NCBI RefSeq assembly: GCF_017115045.1
Contig: NZ_JABXKK010000088.1
Coordinates: forward strand, 1 to 64,000
Reading direction: 5' to 3'
Length of the DNA stretch: 64,000 nucleotides
Source: Nostoc sp. NMS8
Lineage (GTDB): Bacteria > Cyanobacteriota > Cyanobacteriia > Cyanobacteriales > Nostocaceae
Each line of letters starts with the position of its first letter. Position 1 is the first letter of the stretch. Position numbers and translations under genes: made by a program. Below are positions 61,077 through 64,000 of this stretch, one piece after another. The notes below the pieces were generated by a model. It searched no databases, had not been told where the DNA came from, and was given only the letters and a program-made list of their open reading frames with translations.

Positions 61077-63014
61077 TTAGATATCTAGATCGGTGAAGTT
61101 GAGCTTAGAACCATAGGTTTCGATGAATTCTCGTCTGGGTGCGACCCGATCGCCCATTAAAATTGTGAAGATGCGATCGGCTTCGGCGGCATCCTCAATT
61201 TCGACTTGCTTCATTTTACGAGTTTCTGGGTTCATAGTGGTGTCCCAGAGTTGTTGGGGCATCATTTCACCCAAACCTTTGAAGCGTTGGATGGTATAGT
61301 TGGCGTTAGCCGGAAATTTGGCGATCGCTTGATTTTTTTCGCGATCGCTATAGCAATACTCATGATTACGTCCCCGTTCTACTTTAAATAGTGGGGGACA
61401 AGCAATATAAATAAAGCCTTGTTCGATGAGTGCCCGTTGATATCGATAGAAGAATGTTAACAGCAAAGTCCGAATGTGCGCTCCATCTACGTCAGCGTCA
61501 GTCATAATGACTATGCGGTGATAGCGCAGTTGAGTGGAATCGAATTCATCACCTTTGACACCTAAACCGAGTGCTGTAATTAACGATTGAACTTCGTTAT
61601 TTTTATAGATTTTAGCGTCATCAGTTTTTTCAATGTTAAGAATTTTACCACGTAGAGGCAAGATTGCTTGAGTGCGGCGATCGCGTCCTTGTTTGGCACT
61701 CCCACCTGCTGAATCCCCTTCCACGATGAATATCTCAGATTCGCTAGGGTCACGAGAACTACAATCAGCCAATTTACCAGGTAATGGCGAAGATTCTAGT
61801 ACTGATTTGCGCCGAACTAATTCCCGCGCATGACGCGCTGCTTCTGCGGCTTTGAAAGCTTGGATAGCTTTATCTAAAATTGAGTCGGCTATAGCAGGAT
61901 GAAACTCTAGATACTCAGTGAGGACTTCTCCTACCAAAGAATCAACAATTCCCCGTACTTCAGTATTACCGAGTTTGGTTTTGGTTTGTCCTTCAAATTC
62001 TGGATCTGGTACTTTAACGGAAATTACCGCAGTCAAACCTTCTCGGACGTGTTCGCCACTGAGGTTAGTTTCATTCTCTTTAATTTTATTGCGCTTACGT
62101 GCGATCGCATTTAATGTCCGAGTTAGAACCGCCTTTAACCCTTCTAAGTGCGTACCACCATCCACCGTGCGAATATTATTAGCAAAACCTAGTACATTAT
62201 CCGTATAAGCATCAGTACACCATTGCAATGAAACTTCAACCTGTACATTATTGCGTTCCCCCTGTACATAGATAATTTCTTCATGTAGAGGTTGCTTTTC
62301 GCGGTTCATGTACGCGATATATTCTTTAATGCCACCCTTGTAATTGTAGGTTTCTACCTTGGGTGCGTCACTTTTTAGTAGTTCCAGACGGTGGTCAGTA
62401 AAGGTAATTTTGACACCCGCATTCAAATACGCTAATTCCCGTAGGCGACCTGATAAAGTAATGTAATCAAACTCAATGCTAGTTGTAAAGATTTGGGTAT
62501 CTGGCTTAAAAGTAACAGAAGTTCCGGTTCTAGCTTCTTTGTAAGCCTTTGTTTGCAGTTCGCTAACTGGGATACCGCGTTCATAGCGTTGGAGATGAAC
62601 CTTTTTATCTCGCCAAACTGTAACTTCTACAACCTCAGATAGGGCATTAACAACAGAAATACCAACCCCGTGTAATCCTCCAGAAACCTTATAGCCACCG
62701 CCGCCAAACTTACCACCAGCGTGTAGTACCGTCATCACGGTTTCCAAAGCTGATTTTCCGGTGCGCGAGTGAGTATCAACGGGAATACCGCGACCATCAT
62801 CTGTTACAGTCACAGAACCATCAGCGTTGATATCCACCTCTATATGAGTGCAATGACCCGCCAAAGCCTCATCGATTGAATTGTCCACCACCTCGTAAAC
62901 TAAATGGTGGAGTCCTCGCGGCCCAGTGGTACCGATGTACATTCCTGGTCTTTTGCGGACGGCTTCCAGACCTTCCAGAACTTGAATCTGATCGGCACTG
63001 TAACTGCTCGTCAT
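61077..63014 (-). CDS. gyrB: DNA gyrase subunit B
   Basis: ATPase and TOPRIM subunit of gyrase, 645 residues. GHKL ATPase: VYEVVDNSIDEALAGH, VTDDGRGIPVD, GGLHGVGISVVNALS. Transducer domain follows, then TOPRIM: IFIVEGDSAGGSAKQGRDR and MTDADVDGAHIRTLLLTFFYR. C-terminal zinc-less tail QLWDTTMNPETRKMKQVEI is normal. It can pair with the A subunit at 55-57 kb or another GyrA. Divergent from miaA with 194 bp between starts. Confidence 0.97.
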   Translation of the reverse strand: MTSSYSADQIQVLEGLEAVRKRPGMYIGTTGPRGLHHLVYEVVDNSIDEALAGHCTHIEVDINADGSVTVTDDGRGIPVDTHSRTGKSALETVMTVLHAGGKFGGGGYKVSGGLHGVGISVVNALSEVVEVTVWRDKKVHLQRYERGIPVSELQTKAYKEARTGTSVTFKPDTQIFTTSIEFDYITLSGRLRELAYLNAGVKITFTDHRLELLKSDAPKVETYNYKGGIKEYIAYMNREKQPLHEEIIYVQGERNNVQVEVSLQWCTDAYTDNVLGFANNIRTVDGGTHLEGLKAVLTRTLNAIARKRNKIKENETNLSGEHVREGLTAVISVKVPDPEFEGQTKTKLGNTEVRGIVDSLVGEVLTEYLEFHPAIADSILDKAIQAFKAAEAARHARELVRRKSVLESSPLPGKLADCSSRDPSESEIFIVEGDSAGGSAKQGRDRRTQAILPLRGKILNIEKTDDAKIYKNNEVQSLITALGLGVKGDEFDSTQLRYHRIVIMTDADVDGAHIRTLLLTFFYRYQRALIEQGFIYIACPPLFKVERGRNHEYCYSDREKNQAIAKFPANANYTIQRFKGLGEMMPQQLWDTTMNPETRKMKQVEIEDAAEADRIFTILMGDRVAPRREFIETYGSKLNFTDLDI

Positions 63015-63208
63015 GTAAACTCTCCTGATGCGTGGGGTTAAACTCGCCTAAAAGTAAATAAAAGCAAAAACACTCCAAAATTGTAACACAAAAGCCTTGC
63101 TAGCGTCTGTAGGGCATTTTCAAGAGAAGTTTATACTAGGGTTGCACTACCGTGCGATAGGGGCAAAGGAGCAAAGAAAGAAAACTAATGACCAATGACT
63201 AATGACTA

Positions 63209-64000
63209 ATGACTAAATTAATTGTGATTTGTGGGGCGACGGCAACGGGTAAGTCGAGTTTGGCTTTGGCTTTGGCGATGCGGTTTGGTTCTGTAATTCT
63301 CAGTGCCGATTCTCGTCAAGTTTACCGTGAGTTTGATATTGGGACGGCGAAACCAACTGCGGCTGAACAAAAATCAGTGCCGCACTATCTAATAGATATC
63401 TGCGATCCAACAGACACGATGACGGTAGCAGACTATCAGGAACAAACACAAGCCTTAATTGCATCTGTTGATGTTACACCACTTTTGCTAGTTGGTGGTA
63501 CTGGGTTATATATCCGTTCCATTGTCCAAGGGATGAAAATTCCTAGAGTTGCACCACAAATTGAATTGCGATCGCAGCTTGAATCTCTAGGTCAACCACA
63601 ACTCTACGCTATGTTACAACAAGTTGATCCAGCTGCGGCACAAAAAATTCATGGCAATGATTCAGTACGGACTTTACGAGCATTAGAGGTATTTTATGTA
63701 ACCGGATATCCAATTTCAGAACAGCAAGGGGAGAATCCACCGAATTATCCGATTTTGCAAATTGGTTTAGATTGCGATGTTGATAAGTTAGGCGCTCGTA
63801 TTCAACAGCGAACTAAGCAAATGATAGCAAATGGTTTGGTTAAAGAGGTGGAGAATCTTTGTCAAAAATATGGCGCTGATTTGTCTTTGTTGAATACTTT
63901 GGGCTATCAAGAAATTAAGCAATATTTGGCTGGGGACATTTCCTTGGATGAAGCGAAAGAATTAATAGTTTTGCATACGCGACAATTTGCCAAGCGACAA
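63209..64000 (+). CDS. miaA: tRNA dimethylallyltransferase MiaA, 5' part
   Basis: Transfers dimethylallyl to A37 of tRNAs reading U-starting codons. Read directly from the sequence: MTKLIVICGATATGKSSLALALA (P-loop GATATGKSS), SADSRQVYREFDIGTAKPT, HYLIDICDP, LLVGGTGLYIRSIVQG and LNTLGYQEIKQYL, all in one frame to the window edge. Truncated by the window at codon 264; the rest (about 35 residues in relatives) lies outside. The ATG is embedded in TGACTAA heptamer repeats, with no clear ribosome binding site. Confidence 0.96.
   Translation, partial: MTKLIVICGATATGKSSLALALAMRFGSVILSADSRQVYREFDIGTAKPTAAEQKSVPHYLIDICDPTDTMTVADYQEQTQALIASVDVTPLLLVGGTGLYIRSIVQGMKIPRVAPQIELRSQLESLGQPQLYAMLQQVDPAAAQKIHGNDSVRTLRALEVFYVTGYPISEQQGENPPNYPILQIGLDCDVDKLGARIQQRTKQMIANGLVKEVENLCQKYGADLSLLNTLGYQEIKQYLAGDISLDEAKELIVLHTRQFAKRQ

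Overview
The window is chromosomal DNA from a filamentous, heterocyst-type cyanobacterium (order Nostocales, Nostoc/Anabaena-like). The evidence is the frequent octamer GCGATCGC (HIP1), the heptamer-based tandem repeats and small palindromic elements between genes, and marker genes: a high-light-inducible protein, a cytochrome c6-like protein, a group 1 sigma factor of cyanobacterial length, and a CHAT/NB-ARC/TPR giant protein. Genus and species are inference. No phage, plasmid, IS transposase or CRISPR array is visible, and only one tRNA is present.

Layout. 0-8 kb: housekeeping genes (type 2 IPP isomerase, SppA protease, a GST, GpsA, LipA, tRNA-Pro(CGG), a YkvA-type membrane protein). 8-15 kb: a GxxExxY gene bracketed by related repeats, a very large homologue of eukaryotic phosphorylase kinase alpha/beta, then MgtE with a structured leader, and PyrB. 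15-18.7 kb: an accessory patch with a MITE-like element, a protein with an internally duplicated domain, two pentapeptide-repeat proteins and a nested inverted-repeat element. 18.7-21.8 kb: the TldD/TldE protease pair. 22.2-25.3 kb: a compact minus-strand cluster (GT2 glycosyltransferase, FAD oxidoreductase, two half-size EamA/SMR proteins) that looks like a lipid-linked sugar synthesis and flipping module. 25.3-27.9 kb is gene-poor.

27.9-34.4 kb: Tex, a ferredoxin, small membrane and stress-type proteins, a cytochrome c6-like protein and an aldo/keto reductase. 34.5-38.3 kb: a 1274-residue CHAT-NB-ARC-TPR protein, resembling an NLR with its own caspase-like protease; its gene carries an in-frame run of four DNA palindromes and a young 120-bp TPR array. 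38.7-40.9 kb: a 21-bp tandem array of ordered structure, small genes and a 165-bp MITE-like element. 40.9-45.7 kb: a second Uma2 protein, two methyltransferases whose start codons lie 6 bp apart, and a CPA2 antiporter with two USP domains. 45.9-52.9 kb: a complete tripartite MacAB/TolC-like efflux system with a nearby TetR-family regulator and operator-like dyads. 53-64 kb: a TPR lipoprotein-like or exported protein, a response regulator, a type IIA topoisomerase A subunit without a recognisable GyrA box, an HLIP gene with an HLR1-like site, SigA, a 1.6-kb non-coding stretch, GyrB and the 5' part of MiaA.

The most interesting items are the NLR-like CHAT protein with its palindrome insertion, the phosphorylase-kinase-like protein, the sugar-lipid cluster, the mgtE leader and the repeat elements. 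All functional statements come from reading the sequence and recalled family knowledge; no database search was run.
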